From the NCBI RefSeq assembly GCF_900112175.1, contig NZ_FOYT01000005.1, positions 62,001-126,000 on the forward strand: a DNA stretch of 64,000 nt, written 5' to 3'. Shown piece after piece: positions 52,197 to 62,671 of this stretch. A program made the translations under genes and the position numbers. Below the pieces are notes generated by a model, which did no database searches, was not told the origin of the DNA, and saw only the letters and a program-made list of their open reading frames with translations. The DNA is from Halogeometricum rufum. GTDB lineage: Archaea; Halobacteriota; Halobacteria; Halobacteriales; Haloferacaceae. Each line of letters opens with the position of its first letter. The stretch's first letter is position 1.

Positions 52197-52772
52197 ATGT
52201 ACGAAGTCGAGGTCAAACTCCCCGCCGACCACGAGGCGGTCCGCGAGCGACTCGTCGACGCGGGCGCGGCCCACGAATCGAGCGTCACGCAGCGTGACAC
52301 GTACTACGGCGCGCCGCACCGCGACTTCGCGGAGACGGACGAGGCGCTTCGCGTCCGCCGCGAGACGCGGTACCCCGGCGAGACGACCGACCCCGACGAG
52401 GGCGACGGGTCGGAGACGACGACGAAACTCACCTACAAGGGACCGCGCGTCGACGCCGACTCGAAGACGCGCACCGAACACGAGACGGTCGTCGGCGACG
52501 ACGAGAGCGCCGACGGCGTTCTCTCGGGACTCGGCTTCGAACCCGTCGCGACGGTGGAGAAAGAGCGCGACTTCTACCGCCTCGACGGCTACACCGTCAC
52601 GCTGGACGCGGTGACGGACCTCGGTGAGTTCGTGGAAGTCGAGACGGCGGCGCGGTCCGAAGACGAGATAGACGCCGCGCGCGACGGCGCGTTCGCCGTC
52701 CTCCGCGACCTCGGCCTCGACCCGGACGACCAGATTCGCACCTCCTACCTCGGCCTCCTCCTCGACGACTGA
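52197..52772 (+). CDS. CYTH-domain protein (class IV adenylate cyclase/thiamine-triphosphatase fold)
   Basis: 191 residues from the ATG at 52197. The EVEVK start is the family's ExExK motif, followed by [34 protein letters not shown], and a late FVEVETAA strand, with basic and acidic residues lining the tunnel. Fold suits triphosphate substrates with Mg2+. Archaeal CYTH proteins probably act as triphosphatases or, less likely, cyclases. A single gene, 94 bp before metK in the same direction. Confidence 0.9.
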   Translation: MYEVEVKLPADHEAVRERLVDAGAAHESSVTQRDTYYGAPHRDFAETDEALRVRRETRYPGETTDPDEGDGSETTTKLTYKGPRVDADSKTRTEHETVVGDDESADGVLSGLGFEPVATVEKERDFYRLDGYTVTLDAVTDLGEFVEVETAARSEDEIDAARDGAFAVLRDLGLDPDDQIRTSYLGLLLDD

Positions 52773-52865
52773 GCCGCATCGCGGCGGGGTAATGCCCCAT
52801 AGTAATACTTCGGTGGCCGATGTTTTCCGCAAGTTATAGCACCGAGTGGGTCCGAGGGGCAGTCA

Positions 52866-54071
52866 ATGACCGAGCGGAACATCAAAATCGAGGCGGTCGA
52901 GCGACTGGCCGTCGAAGACCAGAGCGTCGAAATCGTCGAGCGAAAGGGCATCGGCCACCCCGACTCTATCGCCGACGGCATCGCAGAGAACGTCTCCCGC
53001 GCCCTCTCGAACCTCTACCTCGACCGGGTCGGTAAAGTCCTCCACTACAACACCGACGAGACCCAACTCGTCGCCGGCGAGTCCTCGCCCGCCTACGGCG
53101 GCGGCGAGGTCATCGAACCCATCTACATCCTCCTCGTCGGGCGCGCGACCAAGAAGTACGACGGGAAGAAACTCCCCGTCGACGCCGTCGCCCTGAAGGC
53201 CGCCCGCGACTACCTCCGGGAGAACATCCCCGAACTGGAGTTCGGGACGGACGTCATCGTGGACGTGAAACTCGGCGAGGGGTCCGGCGACCTGCAGGAC
53301 GTCTTCGGCGAGGAGACGGCCCAGATTCCGATGTCGAACGACACGTCGTTCGGCGTCGGCCACGCCCCCCTGACGGAGACCGAGAGCATCGTCCTCGACG
53401 TCGAACGGCAACTGAACGGGCCGTACGCCGAGCGGCACCCCTACCTCGGGCCGGACGTGAAGGTGATGGGCAAGCGCGAGGACGACCAGATAGACATCAC
53501 CGTCGCCGCCGCGATGGTCGACAGCCACATCGACACGCTGGCGGAATACAAAGACGCCGTCGAACACGTCCGGGGCTACGTCTCCGACGTCGCCACCAAA
53601 CACACCGACCGCGGGGTGAACGTGGACGTGAACACCGCCGACGACTACGACGAAGGGTCCATCTACCTCACCGTCACGGGCACGAGCGCAGAGATGGGCG
53701 ACGACGGGTCCGTCGGGCGCGGCAACCGCGCGAACGGCCTCATCACGCCCAACCGCCCGATGAGCATGGAGGCGACGTCCGGGAAGAACCCCGTCAACCA
53801 CATCGGGAAGATATACAACCTCCTCTCGACGGACATCGCCGAGGCCGTCGTCGCCGACGTGGACGGCATCCGCGACCTGCAGGTGCGTCTGCTCTCGCAG
53901 ATCGGTCGCCCCATCGACGAACCGCACGTCGCCGACGCGAAAGTCGTCACCGACGAGGGCGTCGAACTCGGCGACATCGAGGCCGACGTCGAGGCCATCA
54001 TCGACGAGAAACTCGCGAACGTGACGAACGTGACGCGCCGCGTCATCGACGGCGAGATGTCGACGTTCTAG
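52866..54071 (+). CDS. mat: archaeal S-adenosylmethionine synthetase (methionine adenosyltransferase)
   Basis: 401 residues. The archaeal MAT type, only distantly like bacterial Met[16 protein letters not shown] near the N-terminus, [14 protein letters not shown], and [35 protein letters not shown]. Makes SAM from methionine and ATP, supplying the methyltransferases of this window. TATA-like TTATAG near 52840 is a possible promoter. Its TAG stop is on the CTAG shared with the opposite-strand ppk1. Confidence 0.95.
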   Translation: MTERNIKIEAVERLAVEDQSVEIVERKGIGHPDSIADGIAENVSRALSNLYLDRVGKVLHYNTDETQLVAGESSPAYGGGEVIEPIYILLVGRATKKYDGKKLPVDAVALKAARDYLRENIPELEFGTDVIVDVKLGEGSGDLQDVFGEETAQIPMSNDTSFGVGHAPLTETESIVLDVERQLNGPYAERHPYLGPDVKVMGKREDDQIDITVAAAMVDSHIDTLAEYKDAVEHVRGYVSDVATKHTDRGVNVDVNTADDYDEGSIYLTVTGTSAEMGDDGSVGRGNRANGLITPNRPMSMEATSGKNPVNHIGKIYNLLSTDIAEAVVADVDGIRDLQVRLLSQIGRPIDEPHVADAKVVTDEGVELGDIEADVEAIIDEKLANVTNVTRRVIDGEMSTF

Positions 54072-56632
54072 GCGTAGTACCGGCGCAGTAACTTCTCCGC
54101 CGCCTCGCGCGTCTTCCGGTACTGGCGGTCCCCCTCCGGCGTCCGAACCGCGTAGTCGTAGCGGCGACTGTCGGGGACGTACCAGCGGTCCGCGTGGTCG
54201 CGCATCACCTGCGGCAGGTCGGGGTCGTCGGGGCCCCCGTCTCTCGCGACGCCCGTCGCCGAGGGCGACTCCTCGGGTTCGTCGCCGGCGTCGCTCTCGG
54301 CGCTCGCGTCGCTCCCGTTACCGAGGGCCACCTCGTCGCCGGCCTCCACTTCGTCGCCGGCACCGGCCCCGTCGCTGCCGTCCTCGCTTCCCGTCTCGGA
54401 CCGGGGCGCGACGAGGAGTTCTTCGGACACGGCCGGGTGGCCGGTGGGGATGCCGCGGGTCGCGTCCCGGCCGTGCGCGGACGCCGCCTGCTCCATCAGA
54501 ATCGACTGCATGTTGACGACTGGTTCGCCGTCCGCGGGGTGTTGCTGGTCGTACGACCCGTCCGCGTTCATCGTCCACCGCTTGCGGTTGTCGGTCATCG
54601 ACAGTTCGAGGACGAACCGGAGTTGCTCGCGGATGTCGCGGTCCTCGACCGGCGCGACGGCCTCCACGCGCTTGTCGAGGTTGCGTTCCATCCAGTCGGC
54701 CGACCCGATGAACCACGCGGGGTCGCCGCCGGCGTCACCGGTCGCCCGCGAGGGCGGGGGGCTCCCGCCGTTCTCGAAGTAGAAGATGCGCGAGTGTTCG
54801 AGGAAGCGGTCCACGACGCTGTGGACGGTGACGTTCTCGCTCACGTCGTCGAGTCCCGGGCGGAGGCGGCAGATGTCCCGCACCACGAGGTCGACGTCCA
54901 CGCCGGCCATCGACGCGCGGTACAACTCCTCGACCATCTTCGGGTCCTCCAGTCCGTTCACCTTGACGACGATGCGGGCGTCCTCGCCGTGTAGCGCGTA
55001 CCGGGCCTCCTTGCGGATGTAGCGGGTGAACTCCTCGCGCATCGTCACCGGCGCGATGAGGAGTTTGCGGAACTGCTCGTCCAGCGAAGGGCCGGTGAAG
55101 AAGTTGAACACCTTCACGAGGTCCTGCCCGATGTCTCGGTCGGCCGTGAGCAGACCGAGGTCGACGTAGCCCTTCGCCGTCTCGGAGTGGTAGTTGCCGG
55201 TGGCGACGTGCGAGTACAACTGCACGCCGTCGTCCTCCTCGCGGACGACCAGCGCCGTCTTCGTGTGCGTCTTCAGGCCGATGGTGCCGTAGGCGACGTG
55301 GATGCCCTCCTCCTCCAGTCGGCGGACCCACTCCAGGTTGTTCTGCTCGTCGAACCGCGCCTTCAACTCGACCATCACCGCCACCTGCTTGCCGTTCTCG
55401 GCGGCCTCGATGAGGCTCTGGATGACCTGCGAGTCCGAGGCCGTCCGGTAGATGGCGGCCTTGATGGCGAGGACGTCGGGGTCCGTGGCCGCCTCGTCGA
55501 GGAACCGCTGGACGGTGTCGTCGAAGGAGTGGTACGGGTGGTGCAACAGGATGTCGTCGCGGCGAATCTCCGAGAACACCGTCGGCGTCGACTCCGCCGA
55601 CACCTCGGTCGGTCCGGTGCCGCGTTCGAGTCGCGGGTGCAACTGCGGCGTCCACGAGTCGAGTTTCAGGTCCGGTCGGTCGAAGTCCACGAGCGACATG
55701 AACTCGCGGTGGTCGAGGGGCCCGGGGAGACGGAACACCTCGTCCTCGGCGATGTCGAGTTGCTCCCGCAGGAGGTCCACCACGACTTCGGGGGCGTCCT
55801 CCTCGACTTCGAGGCGGACGACGGTGGCGAAGCGGCGTTGCTCGATGACCTCCTGAATCATGTCGATGAGGTCCTCGGCGACTTCCTCGTTCCGCCGCAC
55901 CTCCGCGTTGCGCGTGAGGCGGAACACCGTGGTGTCGACGACTTCGACGTTCGGGAACAGGAGGTCGAGGTTCGAGCGGATGACCTCCTCCAGCAGGACG
56001 TACTCGTCGTCGTCGACTTCGACGAGTCGCGGGCGGTTCTGCGGAATCTTCACGCGCGTGAACGTCGGTTCCTCGCCGGCGTCGGGCCGCGTCATCACGG
56101 CCAGCGAGAGGCTGAGATTGGAGATGAACGGGAACGGATGCGCGGGGTCGAACGCAAGCGGCGTCAGCGTCGGGAGGACCGACTCCTCGAAGTACTGTCG
56201 CATCCGCTCCCGTTGGGACGCGGTCAGGTCGTCGTAGCCGTGGACGTAGATACCCTCGTCGGCGAGGGCGCCGCGAATCTCGTCGAGGTAACACTCGGCC
56301 TGCGCGCGGAACATCGGCCGGGCCTTCTCCAGCACCTCCGTCAACTGCTGTCTCGGCGTGCGACCGTCCACGGTCTGTTCGGTCACGTCGGCGTCTATCT
56401 GCTGTTTGAGCCCGCCGACCCGTTTCATGAAGAACTCGTCCATGTTCTTCGTGAACAGCGAGAGGAAGCGGACGCGTTCGAGGAGCGGTTGCCGGTCGTC
56501 CAGCGCCTCGTGGAGGACGCGGCGCTGGAACTCCATCTCGCTCAGTTCACGGTTGAGGTAGAACTGCGGGTCGGTCAGGTCGACGTCGATATCGTCCGGT
56601 TCGTACGGTTCGATTCCCAATGTATCTTCCAT
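54068..56632 (-). CDS. ppk1: polyphosphate kinase 1
   Basis: 854 residues from the ATG at 56632. N-terminal helical and head domains (LNRELSEMEFQRRVL; NMDEFFMKRVGGLK). The two catalytic C domains hold the phosphorylated His (LKTHTKTALV, about residue 456), the second His (YSHVATGNYH, about 475), and a third in LEHSRIFYFENGG. An acidic low-complexity insert (about 740-800) lies before the final part (DHADRWYVPDSRRYDYAV). It makes polyphosphate from ATP. A long AT-containing leader (56700-56730 region) suggests regulation. Convergent with metK. Confidence 0.93.
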   Translation of the reverse strand: MEDTLGIEPYEPDDIDVDLTDPQFYLNRELSEMEFQRRVLHEALDDRQPLLERVRFLSLFTKNMDEFFMKRVGGLKQQIDADVTEQTVDGRTPRQQLTEVLEKARPMFRAQAECYLDEIRGALADEGIYVHGYDDLTASQRERMRQYFEESVLPTLTPLAFDPAHPFPFISNLSLSLAVMTRPDAGEEPTFTRVKIPQNRPRLVEVDDDEYVLLEEVIRSNLDLLFPNVEVVDTTVFRLTRNAEVRRNEEVAEDLIDMIQEVIEQRRFATVVRLEVEEDAPEVVVDLLREQLDIAEDEVFRLPGPLDHREFMSLVDFDRPDLKLDSWTPQLHPRLERGTGPTEVSAESTPTVFSEIRRDDILLHHPYHSFDDTVQRFLDEAATDPDVLAIKAAIYRTASDSQVIQSLIEAAENGKQVAVMVELKARFDEQNNLEWVRRLEEEGIHVAYGTIGLKTHTKTALVVREEDDGVQLYSHVATGNYHSETAKGYVDLGLLTADRDIGQDLVKVFNFFTGPSLDEQFRKLLIAPVTMREEFTRYIRKEARYALHGEDARIVVKVNGLEDPKMVEELYRASMAGVDVDLVVRDICRLRPGLDDVSENVTVHSVVDRFLEHSRIFYFENGGSPPPSRATGDAGGDPAWFIGSADWMERNLDKRVEAVAPVEDRDIREQLRFVLELSMTDNRKRWTMNADGSYDQQHPADGEPVVNMQSILMEQAASAHGRDATRGIPTGHPAVSEELLVAPRSETGSEDGSDGAGAGDEVEAGDEVALGNGSDASAESDAGDEPEESPSATGVARDGGPDDPDLPQVMRDHADRWYVPDSRRYDYAVRTPEGDRQYRKTREAAEKLLRRYYA

Positions 56633-56856
56633 CAGCGGAGTTCGGCAGTAGATGTTCGAACGTACGGCACGTTTTCCGCGGTCACTCGTTACGAACCGAT
56701 GACCACGACCGCATTAAGCGTTTTATATTGGTAACCTATGCGCCACACCTTGATATTAGTTCACAAACGTGGAGTATATAGACGCACGACCCCGTCGGGG
56801 TACGCCGGCGACGCGTTCGACAGCAGTTACTTTACCGCCGGCCGGGAACGGCGACC

Positions 56857-57987
56857 ATGCAGAGTCGATACGACGCCGTCGTCGTCGGCGTCGGCGGCAT
56901 GGGAAGTGCGACGGCGTTCCACCTGGCGGCCCGCGGGGCGGACGTCCTCGGACTGGAGCGCTACGACATCCCGCACGAGAGGGGTTCCTCGCACGGGGTG
57001 ACCAGAATCATCCGGAGAGCGCAGTACGAACACCCGGCGTACGTCCCCCTCGTCGAACGGTCCTACGACCTGTGGCGGGCGTTGGAGGAGCGAACCGGAC
57101 GCGACCTGCTCTTCGTCACGGGCGGCATCGACGCCGGACCGCCCGACAGTCAGGTGTTCGACGGGTCGCGGCGGTCCTGCGAGGCCCACGGAATCGACCA
57201 CGAACTGCTCTCGGCGGCCGAGGTGAACGAACGGTTCCCGGGGTACGACCTGCCCGAGGGCCACCGCGCCGTCTACCAACCCGACGGCGGTTTCCTCGTC
57301 CCAGAGCAGTGCATCGTCGCCCACGTCGAGGCCGCGCAGGCCGAGGGCGCGGAGATTCGGGCGCGCGAACCGATGCGGCACTTCGCGCCGTTGCCCGACG
57401 GCGGCGTGCGGGTGACGACGCCGAAGGGGACGTACGAGGCGGACCGACTCGTCGTGACCGCGGGCGCGTGGGCGCCGAAACTCGTCCCCGAACTCCGCGG
57501 CGTCGCCGTCCCCGAACGGCAGGTGCTCGCGTGGCTTCAGCCGACCGACCCGGCGGCGTTCGACCCGGAGAACTTCCCAGTGTTCGTCCACGAAGACGGT
57601 GACGCCCACTACTACGGCTTCCCCAGACACGACGTTCCGGGCTTCAAGTTCGGGCGCTTCAACCACTTCGAGGAGACGGTCGACCCCGACGAGATGGACC
57701 GCGAACCGCGCCCCGCGGACGAACGGGTGCTCCGAGACTACGCCGAACGCTGCTTCCCGACGGGGGCCGGGCCGACGATGAAACTCGCCACGTGCCTGTT
57801 CACCAACACCCCGGACGGCCACTTCGTCCTCGACAGACACCCCGACCACCCGCAGGTCACCGTCGGCGCGGGCTTCTCGGGTCACGGCTTCAAGTTCGCG
57901 AGCGTCGTCGGGGAGGTACTCGCGGACCTCGCCCTCGACGGGACCACCGACCACGACACCGACCTGTTCCGGATGGACCGGTTCTGA
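56857..57987 (+). CDS. sarcosine/N-methyltryptophan oxidase-family flavoprotein
   Basis: 376 residues. FAD-binding VVGVGGMGSATAFHLAARGADVLGLE (Rossmann GxGxxG form), then RGSSHGVTRIIR, typical of monomeric sarcosine oxidase and MTOX. Cys313 (MKLATC) matches the cysteine that attaches FAD covalently in these enzymes. The late HPDHPQVTVGAGFSGHGFKFA is the family C-terminal signature. Oxidises a secondary or tertiary amine to an aldehyde and amine, releasing hydrogen peroxide. Substrate not set. Divergent from ppk1, with about 224 bp between. Confidence 0.88.
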   Translation: MQSRYDAVVVGVGGMGSATAFHLAARGADVLGLERYDIPHERGSSHGVTRIIRRAQYEHPAYVPLVERSYDLWRALEERTGRDLLFVTGGIDAGPPDSQVFDGSRRSCEAHGIDHELLSAAEVNERFPGYDLPEGHRAVYQPDGGFLVPEQCIVAHVEAAQAEGAEIRAREPMRHFAPLPDGGVRVTTPKGTYEADRLVVTAGAWAPKLVPELRGVAVPERQVLAWLQPTDPAAFDPENFPVFVHEDGDAHYYGFPRHDVPGFKFGRFNHFEETVDPDEMDREPRPADERVLRDYAERCFPTGAGPTMKLATCLFTNTPDGHFVLDRHPDHPQVTVGAGFSGHGFKFASVVGEVLADLALDGTTDHDTDLFRMDRF

Positions 57988-58064
57988 GTGCGGACCGGGA
58001 GGCGTCATCGGTCGCGACTCGGCCGAGACGCTAGCCTCATATCGGTGGACACAGTAGCCCGTCT

Positions 58065-59228
58065 GTGACCGAAGCGGACGCCGTCCTCGTCGGATTCGGC
58101 GAGTTCGGAACCAAGAGCAGCGAGGTGCGCGCGAAGATGGCCGACCGGTTGGCCGGGAGCGTCCGCTCACTCCTCGAAACCCGCGGCATCGCTGGCGAGG
58201 TGGACCGGCGGTGGTCCCGTCTCGTCGTCCGCACGCCCCGTCCGGAGGCCGTCGCCGAAGCGGTGGCGACGCTCCCCGGCGTCGCGTTCGCCCGCCCCGT
58301 CCTCGTGGTCGAGGCGACGCGGGACGCCGTCTTCGACGCACTCCGAACGCTCGCCCGCGACCACGGACCCGAGGAGTCGTTCGCCGTCGACGGCACGCGG
58401 GTCGGCCCCGCGGACAGACACGCGTTCTCCGGTCGGGACCTGAACGTCGAGGGCGGCCGACTCGTCGAGGAACTGACGGGCGCGCCCGTCGAGTTGGACG
58501 ACCCCGACCGGACGTACCGAATCGAGGTCCGCGGCGACGACGCGTTCGTCTCCACCGTCCGGTTCGAGGGCCCGAACGGGCTCCCCCTCGGCACGCAGGG
58601 GCGCGTGGCAGTCCTCGTCAGCGGCGGCATCGACTCGCCCGTCGCGGCGTGGCGACTGATGCGTCGCGGGTGCGTCCCGCTACCCGTCTACGTGGACCTC
58701 GGCGACTACGGCGGGGCGGACCACCGCGCCCGGGCGTTCGAGGTGATACGGACGCTCGCCGAACGCGCCCCCGGCGAGGACGTCCGCCCCCGCGTCGTGG
58801 ACGGGTCGGCGGTGGTGGACCGACTCGTCGCCGACGTCGGCGACACCCGCATGCTGTCGCTCCGCCGGGCCATGCTGGTGATGGCGGAGGCAGTCGCCCG
58901 ACGGGACGGCGCCCACGCCGTCGCGACGGGCGAGTCCCTCGGACAGAAGTCGAGTCAGACCGGCGCGAACATCGCCGCGACGGACGCGGCGGCGACGATC
59001 CCGGTCCACCGCCCCCTCCTGACGGCGGACAAGTCCGACATCGTCGCCGAAGCCCGGCGAATCGGCACGTACGACGACTCGACGCTCCCCGCCGGCTGTG
59101 AGCGTGTCGCGCCGGCGCACCCGGAGACGAACGCCTCCCTCGACGCGGTGGTCGACCGCGAACCCGACGAACTACTCGCGATGGCGCGCGACGCCGGCGA
59201 GTCCGCCTCGGTGGCGGACCTCGACTGA
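58065..59228 (+). CDS. thiI: tRNA 4-thiouridine synthetase ThiI
   Basis: 387 residues from a GTG at 58065. The N-terminal ferredoxin-like and THUMP domains (about 1-165) bind tRNA, and the PP-loop VSGGIDSPVAAWRL (about 185) adenylates the uridine. Further ATP-site sequence: ATGESLGQKSSQTGANI and RPLLTADKSDIV. Without the C-terminal rhodanese domain of E. coli ThiI, as usual in archaea, so sulfur must come from another donor. Makes s4U8 in tRNA. Stands 77 bp after the flavoprotein gene on the same strand. Confidence 0.92.
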   Translation: MTEADAVLVGFGEFGTKSSEVRAKMADRLAGSVRSLLETRGIAGEVDRRWSRLVVRTPRPEAVAEAVATLPGVAFARPVLVVEATRDAVFDALRTLARDHGPEESFAVDGTRVGPADRHAFSGRDLNVEGGRLVEELTGAPVELDDPDRTYRIEVRGDDAFVSTVRFEGPNGLPLGTQGRVAVLVSGGIDSPVAAWRLMRRGCVPLPVYVDLGDYGGADHRARAFEVIRTLAERAPGEDVRPRVVDGSAVVDRLVADVGDTRMLSLRRAMLVMAEAVARRDGAHAVATGESLGQKSSQTGANIAATDAAATIPVHRPLLTADKSDIVAEARRIGTYDDSTLPAGCERVAPAHPETNASLDAVVDREPDELLAMARDAGESASVADLD

Positions 59229-59287
59229 GCCGACCGCGGCGGTCCGGCGGTTGTGTGAGTATCTGTCCCGTGCCGAGAGATAACTAC

Positions 59288-59358
59288 ACGAACGTACGTG
59301 TTTTCCAATGAACGACCGGTGTAAAATGGATTTACATAGCTGAAGCGCGTACGTTCGT
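59288..59358. promoter_or_regulatory. 11-bp inverted repeat bracketing a TATA box
   Basis: ACGAACGTACG at 59288-59298 and its exact complement CGTACGTTCGT at 59348-59358, 49 bp apart, the second ending 3 bp before the ATG at 59362. TTTACATA at 59331-59338 lies between and is 28 bp from the ATG. Candidate operator pair. Confidence 0.45.
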
Positions 59359-59361
59359 CCG

Positions 59362-59634
59362 ATGACAGAGACTCGTCGCCCCTCCTCCTCGAACGCCGGT
59401 GCGGGGTGGACCGTCAGGCAGGTCACTCCCCGTGCCCGGTGGCGTCGCGGGAGCGACACCTGCCCGGCGTGCGATGCGACCGTCGAACTCGACGACGCCC
59501 ACTATCAAGTAGAACTCGACCGCGAACGTCCGCGGACCCGCCGCGAGAAGTTGACGCGGGAGCGCAGACTCCTCTCGTTCTGTGACGAGACGTGCGCGGA
59601 CGAGTGGGTGTCGACGTTCGACCGCATCGACTGA
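59362..59634 (+). CDS. small zinc-binding protein (DUF7576-like)
   Basis: 90 residues. Basic and Ser-rich start (RRPSSSNAGAGWTVRQVTPRARWRRG), then CPACD and, 40 residues on, CDETCADEW: four cysteines of a TRASH or treble-clef-like zinc site. It sits behind a TATA box with leaderless spacing and a bracketing 11-bp inverted repeat. Resembles haloarchaeal proteins filed under a DUF7576-like name (from memory). Possibly a nucleic-acid or protein-binding adaptor. Confidence 0.75.
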   Translation: MTETRRPSSSNAGAGWTVRQVTPRARWRRGSDTCPACDATVELDDAHYQVELDRERPRTRREKLTRERRLLSFCDETCADEWVSTFDRID

Positions 59635-59689
59635 CGGCGCGGCCGCCGCATCGGAACCGATAAAGCCCGCCCGCGTCAGGTGACCGAAC

Positions 59690-60145
59690 GTGACGCGGGT
59701 CTGTTTCGTCGGGTCGCCCGACGTGAACGTGCAGTACGAACTGCTGTCGAGAGACACGGCGCGGGCCGCCCTCTCGACCTACGAGATTTACGACCCGTTC
59801 GAGAACTCGCTTGCCGTCGACACCGTGAGCATCGGCGCCGCCGTCTCGCTGTGTAACGACCTGAACTGGTATCTCGTCCGCTTCGTCGACCACGTGTTCG
59901 TGATGGAGCCGAGCATCTCCGGCGACGAGTGGCTCTCGCGCCGCCTCGCGGAGGGCGTCCGCGACGGCGACGTCCGCCCGGAGGAGACGAAGGAACTCCT
60001 CGCCGTCTACGGCGTCGAGGACGGACGACTGGTCGAACCGATGTACGTCTCGCGCCGCCCGGACGGGTCGATACCGTCCTACGACCTCCGCGACGTGGCG
60101 GAGACGGTGGTCGTTCGCGTGGCCGAGTCGGAGTTCGGCGGGTAG
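59690..60145 (+). CDS. DUF5804-like haloarchaeal protein
   Basis: 151 residues from a GTG at 59690. Opens TRVCFVGSPDVNVQYELLSRDTARAALSTYEIYDPFENS. Mixed alpha/beta with no metal site apart from single cysteines. Matches, from memory, a conserved haloarchaeal family (DUF5804). Sits 55 bp after the zinc protein gene and may share its mRNA. No function can be inferred from motif content. Confidence 0.72.
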   Translation: MTRVCFVGSPDVNVQYELLSRDTARAALSTYEIYDPFENSLAVDTVSIGAAVSLCNDLNWYLVRFVDHVFVMEPSISGDEWLSRRLAEGVRDGDVRPEETKELLAVYGVEDGRLVEPMYVSRRPDGSIPSYDLRDVAETVVVRVAESEFGG

Positions 60146-60187
60146 TCGGCGGGTCGTCGTCGCGGCCGGGCGGACAGTCAGACGCGC

Positions 60188-60194
60188 CTATATC
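60188..60194 (+). promoter_or_regulatory. TATA box of the alpha/beta-hydrolase gene
   Basis: CTATATC followed by a T-run, 34 bp before the ATG at 60225; predicts a short leader of about 7 nt. Confidence 0.5.
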
Positions 60195-60224
60195 TTTTTT
60201 TCCCAGAGCGCAGAAGGGACCCGT

Positions 60225-61069
60225 ATGCAGGTCCCCCACGGCGCGACGAGACGCGAGACGACGCTCGACGGTCTCCGCATCTCCTCGCTGGTCGCCGGAG
60301 AACCGTCGGACCCGTCGGTCGTCCTCGTCCACGGCGGGGGACTCGACAGCGCCGAACTGTCGTGGTGCGAGCTGATACCGGCGCTGAGCGACGATTACCG
60401 CGTCTACGCCGTCGACCTCCCGGGGTACGGCGACAGCGACCCGCCCGAACGCGTCCCGACGACGGACTACTACGTGCGCGTCCTCGAACGGTTCCTCGAC
60501 GCCGAGGGCGTCGAATCCCCCGCGCTCGTCGGCGCCTCCCTCGGCGGCGCCATCTCGCTCGGCTACGCCCTCGAACACCCCGACGACGTGTCGGCGCTGG
60601 TCGCCATCGACAGTTACGGGCTCGGCGGGTCGGTGCCCGGCGGTCCGCTCGGCGCGCTGTTCGTCCGCCTGCCCCGCCTCTCGGAGTGGTCGTGGCGCGC
60701 CACCGCGCGGAGTCGGACGCTCGCGTACTTCGCCGTCCGCGCCATCGTCGCCTACGGGAACGTCCGGCGACGCGTCGTGGACGAGGTGTACGAGGCGGCC
60801 GCCGAGAACGACGGGAGCGCGTGGCGCGCGTTTCAGCGGGCCGAAGTCGGCTTCACCGGCCCCCGGACGAACTACGTGGACCGACTCCCGGACCTCGCGG
60901 TGCCGACGCTGTTCGTCCACGGCGAGGACGACAGGTTCGTCCCCTCGGCGTGGTCGGTGCGCGCGGGGTCGCTGGTGCCCGACGCCGAGGTGCGAATCCT
61001 CCCGGAGTGCGGTCACTGGCCGCCCAGAGAACAGCCGCAGCGCGTGAACTCGCTCGTCCGCCTGTTCCT

Positions 61070-61097
<28 letters not shown>
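60225..61097 (+). CDS. alpha/beta-fold hydrolase
   Basis: 290 residues. Opening beta sheet and oxyanion turn VVLVHGGGLDSAEL; nucleophile elbow VGASLGGAIS; acid HGEDDRFVP; catalytic His in ECGHWPPREQPQ. A cap region (GGPLGALFVRLPRLSEWSWRATARSRTLAYF) covers the site. Typical of small-molecule hydrolases or esterases, substrate open. Convergent with cysteine synthase, the reading frames overlapping by 28 bp. Confidence 0.88.
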
Positions 61098-62071
<974 letters not shown>

Positions 62072-62231
62072 CGTCGTCCGGTAGTAGGTTCGGCCCGAAA
62101 ACGGTGGCGGACGGGGGCAAGAGACGCCGATACCCGCCGCGGCCGGTACGAATCCGCGTCGCACCGCGCGACGGACGGCGAACCTCTCCGCCACCGCGCG
62201 CTTTACGTCGCCGCGGCCGCTACCCGGTCGC

Positions 62232-62618
62232 ATGGCCGACGCCGAATCCGGAACGCTCGACACGATGCAGCCGAACCCCGCGTGGGACGCCGCCTCCTAC
62301 GAGGACGCAGTGGACGCCCTCGCCGAGGACGGACTCGTCTTCAAGGTGTGGGGCGGCGACTGGTGCAAAGACTGCCGCACTCAACTGCCGGACTTCGCCG
62401 CCGCCCTGCGGGCCGCGGAGGTACCCGAGGAGAACGTCGAACACTACCCCGTCGAGAAGGCCGACGACGGCAGCAAGGTCGGCCCCCTCGTCGAGGAGTA
62501 CGACGTCGAACGCATCCCCACCGTCGTCGTCGAACGCGAGGGGAAGGAAGTCGCCCGCTTCGTCGAGGAGGAACGCGTCTCCGTCGCCGTCTACCTCGCC
62601 CGACGGCTCTCCGAGTAG
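62232..62618 (+). CDS. thioredoxin-like protein
   Basis: 128 residues. WGGDWCKDCRTQLPDF holds the redox CxxC (Cys45, Cys48) with Lys-Asp between, unlike WCGPC in classical thioredoxin. cis-Pro site ERIPTVVVERE follows. Disulfide reductant or thiol transfer role. A 160-bp gap separates it from the divergent cysteine synthase, which could hint at a sulfur-handling pair. Confidence 0.88.
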   Translation: MADAESGTLDTMQPNPAWDAASYEDAVDALAEDGLVFKVWGGDWCKDCRTQLPDFAAALRAAEVPEENVEHYPVEKADDGSKVGPLVEEYDVERIPTVVVEREGKEVARFVEEERVSVAVYLARRLSE

Positions 62619-62671
62619 CGCGTCTCCAGCCCCGTCCCCGCTCCGGACCTATCTACCCCTCCCCTCCACAG

